The notes: generated from the letters alone by a model not told the origin. Counted from the stretch's first letter, positions 32,400 through 44,283 are shown. The stretch: 64,000 nucleotides of DNA from Pseudorasbora parva (GCF_024679245.1 NC_090178.1:45393072-45457071); one strand, 5' to 3'. A program made the numbers and translations.

Positions 32400-32985
32400 G
32401 CCACTGCCATTGAGCAGCCAAAACCTGCTCCTTGCACTAAAAAAAAAATAGTGTGAGTGTCGCTTCTTGAGCCCCCTCTCATAGAGAGCCTACTCAGGAA
32501 GAAGGAGATGAGAACCTACATTCTCTCGCCCGAAGCCTCTGAATGCAGACCCTTCTCGGGAGAAGTGGTCCAGAACGGTAAAAAGTGTGCCTCAGGAAAT
32601 TGGTCTGTTACCCCTGCCACCATCTGTGTTTCAGGGTGGCTTTGGTTTCCAGCTGACCCATTACTCAGTGTCCATCCAGACCCGTTGCGGCAGAAGGGCA
32701 TGTAGTTATTTCCTGCCGTTCAAGAGACTGAATCCCCTAATAGAATATTTACTAAGGGAATCAGTGTGGAAACTTCTTCCAAACATCTTAGCAGATCCTG
32801 CAGGTTATAGAAAATGACTACAGATTTCAGTTAGATTCTCATCCATCTCGATTCAAGGGAGTACTATCCACAACAGTTAGACCAGAGCAGGCTCAAGTGC
32901 TGGAACAGGAGGATCAGTCTCTCTCGGCTATTGAACATATTCCTCCTCCCGAGAGTCATGCAGTCACACATCACATGGTGATGTT
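32400..32985 (+). pseudogene. DIRS-type pol fragment
   Basis: Frames near 32785-32965 read VIENDYRFQL, then FKGVLSTTVRPEQAQVLEQE and AIEHIPPPES. This is the region just upstream of the reverse-transcriptase core in DIRS-like elements, recognised by the pattern F-x-G-V-L-S-T-T-V-x-P-E-Q-A and I-E-x-V-P-P-P-E. Several frame shifts and a stop are present and the RT core itself is absent. The DNA up to about 33200 (GACGCAGCATCTCAC...CTCAGGGAAT) may be a degenerate DIRS end. Confidence 0.6.
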
Positions 32986-33211
32986 GAGTGAATAAATTAG
33001 TTAGATATGATATTGTGCCTGGACTTCGTGGCTTCAGATGCAGTCATTGCGCCTGGACTTAGTGGCATATGTGCTTCCGATCCATCCACACAGGAGCGTT
33101 CCCATAGCATTGTCAAAACAGACGCAGCATCTCACTTCTATCTCAGGGAATCTGAATTGAATACTTATAGTAATACACACTAAAAACTGCTCACCTGGTA
33201 CTGCATTGCTC

Positions 33212-34479
33212 TTAAAGGGGTCATATAATGGTACATGCACTTTTACAAGCTGATTGGATGGAAATGTGTGTTGGCAGTGCCTGTACACAACCATTCTATA
33301 ATGATAAAAATCCATCAATTGTTTTTTTTTTATCTCCTTATATGTTTTCCCCTGTCTCAAATCGAACTGTTCGGCCGTGTGACGTCACACGACCCGACAC
33401 CCCTCCCACGACTGTTGATTGACAAGCAGTTTCATCTCAGACCCGCCCTGTCACAGTCTGCCATTGTGAAAACGCTGAAGCAGAATGGCGTCTAAGTGAT
33501 TGTAGTGTTCCGTTCTTGGGTGTAATAATAAACACAGCAGTCATTCTGATGTTCCTAAATCCGAACCTCTCAAGACACAGTGGCTGAGTTTTGTTTTCAT
33601 CAATGCTTTTATGTCTGCACGAACCGTAAACCATTTTTCACCAGTGAGTAGTTTGAAACGCGTACACGTTTCACAATGAATGCGGCTAAAGTTGGTAAGT
33701 TACATTATGGCATGCTTTCAATGTATGACGTTCTCAATATAATTCATAATCGCACGTTTATAATGAACAACGCGTTATGGTTATTGTGTTGTTACAAACT
33801 GTGTACGCCGGTTTTAAAGTTAACGTGGATGTGGTAACTAACATGAGCTGTAGATGGTTTATAAATTACTGTCAAAAAATTAATAAATCGTGTTGTAACA
33901 GTTAGTGCACTGCATTGATAACATTAAGCATCACTGACAAGCCGACATTTAAAGAAAAAAAAGTTTTTATTGGCATTAGCTGTAACATCAATCTGTCAAT
34001 GAACTAATGTAAACATCAGTAAACACATAGCATTCATCACTAACGTTACCCTGCCTGTTCATGTGTTTAGCCTTAATTGTCGAATTTCGTTAAAGCTGTT
34101 GTCTTGTCCCGTTGTCAGACACTGGTTCATATTGCTTAAGTTGCACAGATCTCCTCAGAGACTAGCGTGGCCATTCTTTCGGCTCTACTGTTCAACGGCG
34201 ACACTCCTTATGTGTGTGTGTATGTGTGTGTGCGCGTGCGTGCGTCAAAGCGCCCCACAGAACAGAGGGGGGGGGGGGGGTGAGCAAAGCTCATCAGCAT
34301 TTAAAGCCGTATGCACGAGAACGGTTTGGTGAAAACAGAGCTGTTTTTGACCAGGTAAAAGGAGTGTTTTCTTACAATACTAATGAGAATTTTTAATTAA
34401 AGTATATTACAAAGTTTTCATTTAGACACTAAAGAATCATATTAACTTGTACAAAAATGCCATTATATGACCCCTTTAA
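33212..34479 (+). mobile_element. TTAA element with GGGGTCATATAATGG ends and THAP relic
   Basis: TTAAAGGGGTCATATAATGG occurs at the left and as a perfect complement at the right, where CCATTATATGACCCC-type sequence leads into TTTAA (34476-34479 is the right TTAA). It is 1,268 bp. Inside are a broken THAP-like exon (33485-33679), a GT-rich stretch near 34209-34240 and a G14 run near 34267. TTAA targets together with a THAP-type finger point to the Kolobok superfamily, by inference. Confidence 0.85.
33485..33679 (+). pseudogene. THAP-like zinc finger exon, two early stops
   Basis: THAP domains bind DNA through a C2CH zinc site and occur in P- and Kolobok-type transposases. An ATG at 33485 is followed by MASK, then TGA and TAG codons, then CSVLGCNNKHSS...PKSEPLKTQWLSFVF and, about 33 residues after the second Cys, TVNHFSP. 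The C-x4-C pair and the conserved Pro, Trp and NHF positions fit a THAP finger. The third Cys appears to be Thr. A GGTAAGT donor-like site follows at about 33694, and no further transposase exon is recognisable. Confidence 0.5.
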
Positions 34480-34613
34480 AATGCAAAACACACTGGTGCG
34501 AGTCCTCTGAAACACTTGTCATAATAAATGAGTAGCCTACAGTAGAAGCATTCTAAAACGGCATGGTTGCTTTAGCATTCACTATCGGTTTAGGATTGGT
34601 GATATGCCATTTT

Positions 34614-35122
34614 TTCATGAATGAATGAGGCATTTATATAGTGCTTTCATATGTACTACTATACACACGAAGTGATTTACACTTATGACAGGTAGGCATG
34701 GTCCTCCACCGCCAGTTTGCAGCTCCACTTGGATGATGCGACAACAGCCACAGTACAACGGCGCCAGCGCGGCCACACACCAGCAATAGGTGGAGAGAGA
34801 AGGTGATAGAGTCCATTCAGAGGATGGGGATTATTAGGAGGCCATGACTGGTAAGGGCCCATTTAAAATTCTTTACAAGAAGTGTAATGGGATTTTTAAT
34901 GACCAAAGAGAGTCAAGACCTTGGTTTAATGTCTCATCCGAAGGACAGTACTTGTTACAGTACAGTGTCTCCATCACTATACTGGGGCATTAGGACCCCC
35001 ACAGACCACACTTCTTCCAGCAGTAACCTGGTTTTCCCAGTTGGTCTCCCATCTAGGTATACTGACCAGGCTTAGTCCTGCTTAGCTTCAGTGGGAAACC
35101 AGTCCTGCCTTTTTCCTGAAAG
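34614..35122. repeat. Fish repeat with a 5S rRNA-like segment
   Basis: The unit includes GGATGATGCGACAACAGCCA, CAGTACAACGGCGCCAG and GGGCATTAGGACCCCCACAG, recalled from many cyprinid sequences. Near 35037-35095 it reads GGTCTCCCATCTAGGTATAC, then GACCAGGC and CCTGCTTAGCTTC. This is close to the reverse complement of the 3' half of eukaryotic 5S rRNA, the internal-promoter region. It is a diverged derivative, not a 5S gene. Confidence 0.6.
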
Positions 35123-37540
35123 CGATAGAGCATTAACATGTTAGAGCCACTCGATCGACATTTCATTTCAGAATTTCTGCAATAAGTACAACAACCAACA
35201 TAATAAAACGTTTTCCATATTTAAGATCTTCCGTTTCGGATAAAGCTGAATGTGCTTTTAGCACCATTCACTGGCCATTTCATTTGAAAACATGCAAGAT
35301 GCAATGTAAAATAATTTGACAAAATGTCACCATAATCACCTTTTTTTCAAATGAGCCTGGTTTGAACGTAGACATCATTGTACATGATGTGACAAACAGC
35401 ATAAAGTGATTTAATTTCAAAGTCTGAGAACCTTGCCACGATGAATTATGAAGTGGTTGCTGTAAACAGCATTTGTGAGAAATGTTAAAGATAAAGTGTG
35501 TATTTTATGAAGATGTCTAATAAATAATTAATTAAATAAAGTTACAGGTTTCTTTCTTACACAATCAAAACGAGGCTGATTTGTGACAAATATGAATCTA
35601 GGCAAGCCGTCATGACATTTTAATTTTACGCCATTCATTTCCGTCCTTTTTCTTTCTTTGGAGCAGCTTCCCAAAAGCCTTTCCAGGATGTTCTGCACCA
35701 TTCACAGAAGACACTGCTTACCCTGTGCATTGCTGCTCTATATCTCTCAAACATAAACAGAGAAATTACATCACTGGCCAGTAACACAGAGATCAGAACT
35801 GTTTTGCAGAGCAGAAAGGCACTCGTTCACCCTGCCTTCAGGACATCTAGGGGGGAAATGGGACAGACAGAGAGGACAAAATTTATCTTTACTGTGGGGG
35901 CTGACTTTTGCAGTCGGCACACAATGATAAAGGTTGTTCCACACATAATGTCCCTTGCTAAATAACCTGACAATTCCTCCAAAGGTTTGCGTTGTTGATG
36001 TTAGCAGATGTGCCCTTTTTCCTTCTCCACAGCTGAATCTCTTTGGCAAAAACACACATATATATACACGCACAGAGAAACATTGCATCACAAAGGTTCT
36101 CCTTTCTTCCAAATCCTGAGCGAGGGTGGGAAGAAAAACACAAGGGGATGATGTAAAGATATCGCAGCGCTCCATGTTGTCTTCATTCCTCACGGTGTAC
36201 ATCAGATCAGATGAGGCTGAGGCAATTGCATGGAAAAAAACTAAAGGAAAAAAGAAACAATTACTGAGCCTTAACAATGTGTTTGAAGCCCACTTCTGTT
36301 GGTTATAAATTATTATGCCAAACATTAGTGTGATAGGAACATTTCAAAAGCTGTGAATTAGGTCGATTTGAAGATTACATGTTTGTTATTGTTGCTCAGT
36401 CTGTGGGTATTTCAGAAAGGTTGTAGAGATTTTGTGATATGAGGTACTATGAAGAAAGGAAATACTTACAGTGGATCAAAAAAGAATGGCATCGGGTACT
36501 GTTAAATATAAGGCATGTAAATAGTTTCCAAACAGAAAAAATAACAGACTTTTTACTGTTTGTATCACTCTGCTTCTGTGTGTTTGTTTTAGACAGACTG
36601 GGTGCTTCTCATTTCTTATTTGTGCATTGTCACTTCCTTTCCTTGCTTCCAAACTCAACCCTCCTTACGATGCCGGGGAACAATGCACAACGAGGACACG
36701 CGTATTGAAGGAAAGCTTATTTGTACATAGGAATATTTTTGATCATTCCAGCATCCACCTCCACCTGGAGGACAGAACGAGGAAGCGTTCATTTGTGTAT
36801 TGTCTTGTGTATTGTCACTCTGTCATTCGTGGTTGGGGTTTTCATTATTATGCCAGTAGATGGCGACAAGTGACCACCTTGAGTCATTGAATCAATCATT
36901 CATCCAATTAATTCAGTCTAATCATTCAGGAACACTTCTGTATGTTTGTCTACGTTGCAACATTTTCATCACAGCCATGCTAATTTACAGCCATAACTGA
37001 CTCATGCTTCTGAAATGTATATAAAAATAATTAATATACTGTAACATATGCATTTTATTTTCAGTAACCTGTCTTTATATATCAGAAAGAACTATAGGCA
37101 GATGCTGGGTGAATGTTGTCCTTTTCATGACAAACAATTAATAATTATATTTATTCATAATTGTTGGAAACTAAAGCATCATGACGTTTGGTCAAATGCA
37201 AAATTCAATAAAGTATTAAGTTAGTTTATGTTTATGGATTGGCATGCCATGTTTGGTCTGTGTATGTGTGCCGACAAAGAGGAAGACAACCCGTTGGATA
37301 ATAATTAAAAGTAATAACATTTATTAAATTGAGTAATAAAATAGGAAAAAGAATAAATAAAAACAACTGAAAAGGGAACAAAAAATGCACAAGGAGAGAA
37401 TGCACCCTGTCACAACCGAAGGGAACTGTTTAAATTGCACTGCATTAGCTCCAACACAGGTGTAACTCCTCAGTCCTAACAATGTCACTCACCCTAACTC
37501 CTTCCTGCAAAATACAAGGGAAAAACCAACCAAACCACAA
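35123..37540. other. Unassigned non-coding DNA
   Basis: The longest frame (35771-36325, minus, 184 codons) has no recognisable domain and is treated as chance. No repeat ends were found. Confidence 0.4.
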
Positions 37541-37554
37541 AATATGACCCATAC

Positions 37555-38150
37555 TAGGTTCATAACAGGAGAATATTTCAGAATTAGAGACACACATCCA
37601 GACTTTATGTGAGAGTAGTGAGAATGTAACAGCTTTAGACACTGCTATGGATGCGACTAGCTTAGTGAACTCTGTACATTGTTCGGTACCGGCTGAGCCA
37701 GTGCAGCAGGGCAATTGGGTAACTGTGAGATGGCATAGTCGCGGAACAAAAAAACACTCTTCCGTTCTGATTAGAACATCAAACAGATTCTCCCCACTTA
37801 GTGACACACCCACTTAGGATCCTGTTGAACGTGCTCTAGTTATTGGTGATTCTATTACACGGAACGTGAAAATAGAGACACCAGCCATCATAGTCACATA
37901 TTTACAAGGAGCCAGACCCCCTGACATCAAAGCAAATTTAAAAGTGCTGGCTAAAGCTAATCGTAAATTCTCTAATATTATTATTCACGTCATCACTAAT
38001 GATGTTCAACTTCGCCAGTCGGAGATCAAAAAAATTAACATTAAAGAGGTGTGTAAACTTGAAAGTACGATGTCAAATGCAGTATTTTGCTCTGGTCCCC
38101 TCCCTGTTAAAAGGAGTAATTAAATAGTTAGCAGATTATCATCACTCAAT
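37555..38150 (+). pseudogene. LINE ORF1 remnant with SGNH-esterase motif
   Basis: The frame reads ENISELETHIQTL, then NWVTVRWHSRG, then a TAG stop near 37815. VIGDSITRNVKIETPA (near 37840) carries the block-I GDS serine motif. NIIIHVITND (near 37985) is the block-III region, where family members have HVGTND. KEVCKLESTMS and CSGPLP follow. In this LINE group the esterase-like ORF1 protein is thought to act in retrotransposition. The stop and the altered block III indicate loss of function. Confidence 0.7.
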
Positions 38151-38454
38151 GGAAGGTTGTCTAAGTGGTGTCTGCAAAATAACATGGGGTTCATAGGCAC
38201 CTAGTCTTAGAGCTAAACCTTGACTCACTGGGGCCCAGATCAGGAAGCAGACAAACTGGCTTAACCAACCTTCTGCTAGCTGTCTCACGTCACCAGAGTC
38301 AGCTAAATCCCAGCACATAGAGACTCTTTCACCTAGATATTATCACACAGAGACTGTGTCTGTTCCCCGAATTAGTAAATACAAAACACATCAAAACCAT
38401 TCAACAGTAAACATTTAATTGATGTCCAACAAAGAAACAACAGACATAATACAG

Positions 38455-38590
38455 ATGAAAAAATTATAAAGCTCGGGTTGCTAAATATTCGAACCCTTTC
38501 TCCAAAAGCGCTTATTGTTAATGATATGATTATAGATCATAACCTAGATTTGCTGTTTAACAGAAACCTGGCTGAAATCTGACGACTATA
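38455..38590 (+). pseudogene. LINE ORF2 N-terminal (endonuclease) remnant
   Basis: KLGLLNIRTLSPKALIVNDM, then DHNLDLLFNRNLAEI and a TGA: the start of an apurinic-type endonuclease as in CR1/L2 ORF2, where LLNIRSL and D-L-x-x-x-T-E-T-W are typical. The catalytic TETW region is damaged. Confidence 0.55.
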
Positions 38591-39119
38591 TAACTTTAAA
38601 TGGACATGACCAACACATCCTGGAATGTCTGCTGAGACCGTGTCAATTGGTGTCTCCTCTGAATTTGCCTCACCGGCACGTCATCCTCAATAAACCCGTC
38701 TCCGGCGCAATAACTTCAATCTTTCAAATAAATCATAAAATATGTATGTTTTCCTGTGAGATTGGTGATACATGTTTTGATTTCAATGTAAAATGAATAA
38801 ATTCCTTTTTTTAAATCCTTCTCTTGACTCCGTTCTAATGTAACATCTACTTTTCACACTTCAACATTTTTTGTTTTTTAATGGCTACAAGCAGACCCAC
38901 ATCAAGATTTTGGGTCTGGGAACTCACCATTGACAGGGCTCAGTCCGAGAGGCTGGATCAACGGTTGTCTTTCAAATTCCATCTGCATGCGATAGTATAG
39001 CACCACAACTAACCAGAGCAACGAAGAAGGTGAAGCGGAGCTAGTTAATAGATATAACTTTTGACATATCAAATCGGCAAAACTCCAAACCGATCTTCCT
39101 TTTTTGCCGTTCTTTGATC

Positions 39120-40152
39120 ATTTTCAAAGAAAAGCTTCAATTGACTTTATACACCGACGCATGTGTCATTCCTATTTTGCAAGCGCGCAAAGCGCACTTT
39201 CCCCTCCACAGAAGCAGGTCGCTAAACTAGTGAATGAACTTGTGCTCCCTGGGCGGTTCAGCGCAAAAAAGGAGGCATGTTCCGGCGCAAACAATCCCTG
39301 ATGCTATTTTGCTGTTCCATTAAACAATTGCGCTACTGACCAGAAAAATCCTAGTCTAAAGTCAGTGGGGCGTTGCGCGTTGTTCATTATGCTATTTTAA
39401 GGGCGCATGCTTGACCATAATGTATAGCATGCACAACACGCATACACTTTGCTCATGTAATCTACACAGATGCAACAGTTATCTTTGCAAATCATAAATT
39501 GTTACACTAAAAAAATATTAACACATGAGATGACGGAAATCATTGTGGTATGCTACGAAGATGTGAAAAAATAGGCATAAATCTAGCTTACAAATTATTC
39601 AGGCTAATTGTAGTAATTAAGGATCAAACCTGTTTGCCCAATAGTGGCAAGACATATATGTATATAAGGACATCTGACAAATTGGTTGGTCTGTCAAGAA
39701 CCAGGAAAAAAAAATCGACTGAAAAACTGAAAAAAACTGTTTAACCGACACCTGTTTAACCAACGCTATTTTGGGTGGGTTTCTCCCATCCCTTTACAAC
39801 ACAACTTCTCTGTCTTTCACTGCTCTTACAAGAACATCAGTCTCCTCAGCTGTGAACTGCTCCTGATGTGCGCCTGGTAAATACGGCATAATAATAGCAA
39901 TCCATAATGGAACTTGCGCACCTGCTTTTAAAGGGAATGTTGGATGACGCTCTGATTGGTTTATTCACGTTACGCCCAAACCACACCTATGAATAATGAA
40001 GCTACTTCAGACCAACCCATTTTAGATTTGCGCCGGGCGCAAGAGCCATTTATCCCGCCGGGAAAATAGCCACAGCGCCGAGACCCGCCCACAAAGTTAC
40101 TTGCGCTTCACGCTTTGACACTTGCATTTCAGATCGGTAAAATAGGGGCCCA
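39120..40152. repeat. GCGC-rich fish repeat
   Basis: The right end reads, complemented, GGGCCCCTATTTTACCGATC followed by repeated GCGCAAG words, a signature I recall from a common cyprinid non-autonomous DNA transposon. The left end is not resolved and the class is uncertain. GCGCAAA and GCGC words recur throughout. Confidence 0.45.
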
Positions 40153-40169
40153 AGTCTTCTAGAGTCACG

Positions 40170-40385
40170 GCCAAAGCCATTTCGAAAGACCGCTGTTTTA
40201 AGTAGCATGCGAAAAACATCACGACTCTGCCATCATTATGTTAAGCCCGCCCACCGACTCTATACATGATGTGATTGGCCTAACCAGAGTTTGATTTTTG
40301 AAGTATGTAAGCCAACTGAGAGACGCTAGACGCCCTGGCTGCAAATTAAATTTGCTGCCGCTAGGGTGTGTCTGGATAGGCTATG
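40170..40385. repeat. Dispersed fish repeat fragment
   Basis: AAGCCCGCCCACCGACTCTA and CTAGACGCCCTGGCTGCAAA are recalled as parts of a common cyprinid repeat. A related GCCCGCCCACCGACTCGTGG occurs at 10455 inside another element. Confidence 0.4.
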
Positions 40386-40712
40386 GAAATCCTATATTAC
40401 ATGCAAAATTGACAAAGAACAATTGGTTGCATTTCATGTTTCTTTAAAAAAGCCATATACTGTCTTTCCAACAGGCATTGCAAGTATAGTACCATTATTC
40501 ATAATAATCATACAATGAAACTTTTTACAACAAAACACAAAATACTGCATCATCAACATATCATCAAATATCATACAAACATATCATACAAACAACACAA
40601 TTAAAAGACCATCATCATCAATTGTTCCTAGCATTTCATAAGGATGTCCAAATCTAATCTGTTTCTTTGTTAAACAGATTTCGAAAGGACTTCCTGTTCC
40701 AAATGACTCTCA

Positions 40713-40997
40713 TCAGTGCAATGCCCTCAGTGCTGATGAAACATCTCTGCTGGAGACTGTGATTTTACAGTTCAGACCATAAGTTTTCTCTTCCCCCTCA
40801 CTGAGCACTCTCAAAGGATGATGGCAGTTATTTGTCCGTTCTGTGCGAGGGGTGGACTGGACCGCCTGGTGGGTGTTGGGAGGCACTGTGATTGGGGGAG
40901 CGTCTCTGTGGCTGGTTTTTCTGTGGATCTGTTCCAGAACTTTCACAATGGGCTCCCTGATGGAGATCCTGATTGCAGATAAATGCAACACAAGCAA
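40713..40997 (-). CDS. Open frame of unknown nature, possible exon
   Basis: A 94-codon frame in unique, GC-moderate DNA. It has a hydrophobic start (MLVLHLSAIRISI), a Pro/Thr-rich middle and two cysteines near CHHPLRVL and LNCKITV. I do not recognise it, and no flanking splice pattern is decisive. It could be an exon of a host gene or chance. Confidence 0.2.
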   Translation of the reverse strand: MLVLHLSAIRISIREPIVKVLEQIHRKTSHRDAPPITVPPNTHQAVQSTPRTERTNNCHHPLRVLSEGEEKTYGLNCKITVSSRDVSSALRALH

Positions 40998-41930
40998 TAG
41001 GGGCGAGGTTGGATGGAAGCATTTGCCAAAGCTGTGTACAACAGGATTTCGGATTTCATCTTCTCATGTTGCAATGACCAGCATCTCATCATTGCCTATT
41101 GTGTTCATCTTGTCATATCAACAGCTTTCCTTTCATTCATCGGTGAAGAATATCCGGTAACACTTTCGAATAATAGTCCGTTATTAATAGATAACTATGC
41201 AGGAAGTAATGCAGGACTAATAAGTAGAACTACACTAACACTTAAGCTCCTACTATTAACTAATATAGAAACAAGCTGAACTAATCAGTAAGAAACAATG
41301 AATTCAGGACTAAGATAGTTCTCTATTAGGTAGTTTAAAGTTACTGAATGAGACTGGCATCACTAACAACTAATAGGTAACATGGAAAAATTATAAAGAA
41401 TTACTAATTAATTACTAATCACAACATTAACATGTCTTAGATGTGAGAAATCACTAATTACGTAAGTGTTGCCTAGTCATTATGCAGGAACTTCTAGTGA
41501 TCTGGACCATTATTTTAAAGTGGAAAACATTGTTAGATCACTAGTAGTTCTTAAAAATTGTTACTCTGAATAAAGTAATTAATTGCATCACTAATTTACT
41601 CAAGTACCCAATCACTCTTCAAGGACTAGTGGTGATCTGGATCATTCTTTTAAAGTGAAAACGTCTTGGTTACATATGGTAACCCTCGTTCCCTGAAGGA
41701 GGGAACGGAGACGTACGTCGGAAGGACCAAAGCATTGGGATAACTTCTGGGAGCCCCTATCAGCTTCGAGATATAGAAAATTGGTGCTATTTACATGCTT
41801 TGCATATCGCACCCCGCCCCCGTGGTACGGGTATAAAGCGGAAGCGATCGCCACGCACTGTTGTTTTTCACTGAGGAGCCGAACTAGTGACTCGGCCTGC
41901 TGTGATGGTACAACAACTGTGGTGACGGGA

Positions 41931-42040
41931 CGTACGTCTCCATTCCCTCCTTCAGGGAACGAGGGTTACCATACGTAACCGAGACGTTCCCTTTCAGTCG
42001 GTCACCTCGACTTACGTCGGAAGGACAGACGAATTGGGAT
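41931..42040. repeat. DIRS internal complementary region
   Basis: CGTACGTCTCC...GGTTACCATACGTAACC is the complement of the left terminus (41668-41717). It is joined to GACGTTCCCTTTCAG...CGTCGGAAGGACAG, which corresponds to the right terminus. In DIRS replication this region is proposed to align the ends for circularisation. Confidence 0.8.
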
Positions 42041-42224
42041 CCCTATGGAAAACGCCATAGGGAGCATATAAGCGCACGTATCCGTTCCATGAGGAAGGGA
42101 GTGGCGCAGCAAGCCGACACTAGAACGGGCACTCCAGTGCTACCGACTATGGGAAGTGAGTACACGGGAAGATACCGGCTCTACACGTAGGCTATAGAAT
42201 CAAGCGAACGTGTTGGGTGTCGCC

Positions 42225-42864
42225 CAGCTCGCAGCTCTACAAATTGCTTGGAGACAGCATTTCCCTCTCTCATGGGAGCAATGGCCACCTCCGCGACTTT
42301 CGTGAAGACACGGGGCGACAGGGACAGCCCGAAGGGTAGGACTTAGTACTGATATGCTCGTCCGTCGAACGCAATGCGTATAAACGGTCTGTGTTGAGGG
42401 AGAATCGAGACATGAAAGTACGCGTCCTTCAGGTCGATCGCTGCTAACCAATCTTGGGGACGGATGCACCTGAAGATGCATTTCTGCGTTAGCATTCTGA
42501 ACGGCAGCCTGTGAAGGGATCGGTTCAAGAATCGCAGATCCAAGATCGGCCAGGTCCCCAGTGACCGAACCAGCGGGACCAACGGCACCACAGACGTATC
42601 CCAAGCGGGGCAGTGCAGCAGCATGCAGGGACCCGGCCCGGACGGTGTGGTGGCGGCCCATGGCGGGGTCTGCGTGCACGGGGCAACACTTACCTGCTTC
42701 CCTGCTGGCGATTGGAGAGGTGCCTGAGGGTGACAAGGCATGGAAGCGTCAAACACCGCCAAGCGTGTTCTCTTGGCACCCAGAGATTTTGGAAACTCCT
42801 CTTTTTGTGAAGTTTTGGGTACCACTGGCGCTGGGGCCAGTGGCGGAACAGATGTTATACACAA
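42225..42864 (-). pseudogene. DIRS pol: truncated reverse transcriptase
   Basis: The frame has ILDLRFLNRSLHRLPFRMLT, then DWLAAIDLKDAYFHVSI (the RT block with the first catalytic Asp) and GRAYQY. After this a TAA stop interrupts the motif, which then continues VLPFGLSLSPRVFTKVAEVA to about 42240. The YxDD box and everything downstream are missing, replaced by sequence leading to the ICR. Confidence 0.85.
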
Positions 42865-42951
42865 AAAAAAAACGGCCCTCCTCCGGGGGGAGGAAGTGGT
42901 GCTGCTGCCACTTCCTGTAGAGCAGACTCCTTTATCTCTGGGTGGCCTGTC

Positions 42952-44283
42952 TCAGGGTCTCTTGCGACGGCGCTTGCCACCTGGCTTGGCAACGGCCTGA
43001 GCGGGCTGGACGTCCTTCCCACGGCCGGCTCCATGCCTACTCCCGCGTGGTGCCTGCTGCTGGGCAAGGGTGGCGGCGGCGGCGGGCGGGCATCCTCGGC
43101 GACGGGCAGGTGGAGGTGTTGCCACCGGCGGTGGGGTGGAGGCAGCAGCGGACCGCCGGGGCAGGATGTACCGGATTGCCTCCGTCTGCTTCTGGGCGGC
43201 CGAGAACTGCTGGACAAAGCTCTCGACCGCATCGCCGAACAACCCGGCCGACGAAATAAGGGAGTCCAGGAACCGGGTCTCCTCGGCCTCCCTCATATCA
43301 GCCAGGTTGAGCCAGAGATGCCGCTCCTGACCACCAAGTTGGACATCACCTGGCCAATAGCACAAGCTGTGATTTTCATCGCCCGGAGGGCGAGGTTCGT
43401 CGCCGTCCGGAGCTCGCGGAGGAGCTCTGGGCCAGGACTATCCTTGTGCATGTCCATGTGCCTGGTGCACCTGCAGCAACGCCATGGCATGCAGGGCGGA
43501 CGCAGCCTGGCCACAAGAGCTGTAGGCCTTCGCGGTCAGACCGGAAGTGAACCCTCTTGGACAGGAGCTTCGGGTCCCCACGCCAGTTGGAAGCGGTCGC
43601 CGGACACAGTTGCATCGCGACGGCCCATTCCACCGGCAGGAGACCTTCATACCCCCTGGCTTGCCCGCCGTCAAGGGTAGTGAGGAGGGAGGAGGGTTCC
43701 ACTCAAGCCCGACCTTTTCGGCGGCCCGGGAAAGCATAGCCGGCAACTCAGGGTCTGACTCGACTGTTGCCACTCTCCCAGAGGGACGCAGTACAGCCGA
43801 ATCTTCATCCCCCGAGGACTGAAACTCCCCCTGCGATGCAGCGATTGGTATCTGCTCGTCCGCGGGTGCCCCAAAGGACACCATCGGACGCCCATGAGAG
43901 GGGCTGAAGGAAACCTCCGGAAGCACCACCGGTTGCGGTGCTGGTGAGGGAATAGGTGAAGGATCGCTCTGCGGGTGTGCCCTAAACATAATCCTCAGTT
44001 CACCCCGGCCATCCGTCGAAGTAGGCCTATTCCGCTGGACAGGAATAGACTTAAATCGAGCTATGGGTAGTGGGACTCCACCCTCCCGGAGGTAGGTGAG
44101 TCTCGACCTAAGCGCCGAGATAGTCATGTTCCTGCTGTGAGAACATGAGCTATCCAAGAACGCTGCCTCAGTGTGCTGTAAGCTCAGACACGTGATACAG
44201 CGTTTGTGACCGTCAGCGGGCGACAGGGAATGACCACATCCAGAAACGCACGGGTGAAATGCCATCTGCACAACGTCACCCAT
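42952..44283 (-). pseudogene. DIRS gag-like ORF1, frameshifted
   Basis: The N-terminal part (from 44283) has a Cys/His-rich start, GCGHSLSPADGHKRCITC, then CSHSRNMTISALRSRL and a Pro/Ser-rich linker. The C-terminal part is in another frame (43365-42952): QERHLWLNLADMREAEETRF, then SAGLFGDAVESFVQQF and KQTEAIRYILPRR with a basic tail. These blocks match fish DIRS ORF1 proteins as I recall them. The frame change lies around 43365-43440. The high GC content compared with surrounding DNA supports relatively recent arrival. Confidence 0.8.

Larger units (their letters stand above)
37555..38775 (+). mobile_element. Degenerate LINE (ORF1 esterase, ORF2 start, 3' tail)
   Basis: Remnants appear in the correct order: an ORF1 with an SGNH-esterase motif (37555-38150), a short piece of the start of ORF2 (about 38455-38590), and a 3' untranslated block (38665-38720, ACGTCATCCTCAATAAACCC). 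That block is shared with the LINE tail at 52578-53081. Most of ORF2, including reverse transcriptase, is missing. The type fits the CR1/L2 group of fish LINEs. Confidence 0.7.

Noticed and set aside
35037..35095. A 5S rRNA gene
   Set aside because: Only part of the molecule is represented, it is diverged, and it is embedded in a longer dispersed repeat.
35771..36325. 184-codon open frame on the minus strand outside repeats
   Set aside because: No domain or motif is recognisable, composition is that of AT-rich non-coding DNA, and there is no splice or promoter evidence. Such a frame is plausible by chance in 64 kb.
42561..43822. Long plus-strand frames (up to 215 codons)
   Set aside because: Antisense to DIRS gag and pol, where GC-rich DNA lacks stops. 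The recognisable motifs are all on the minus strand.
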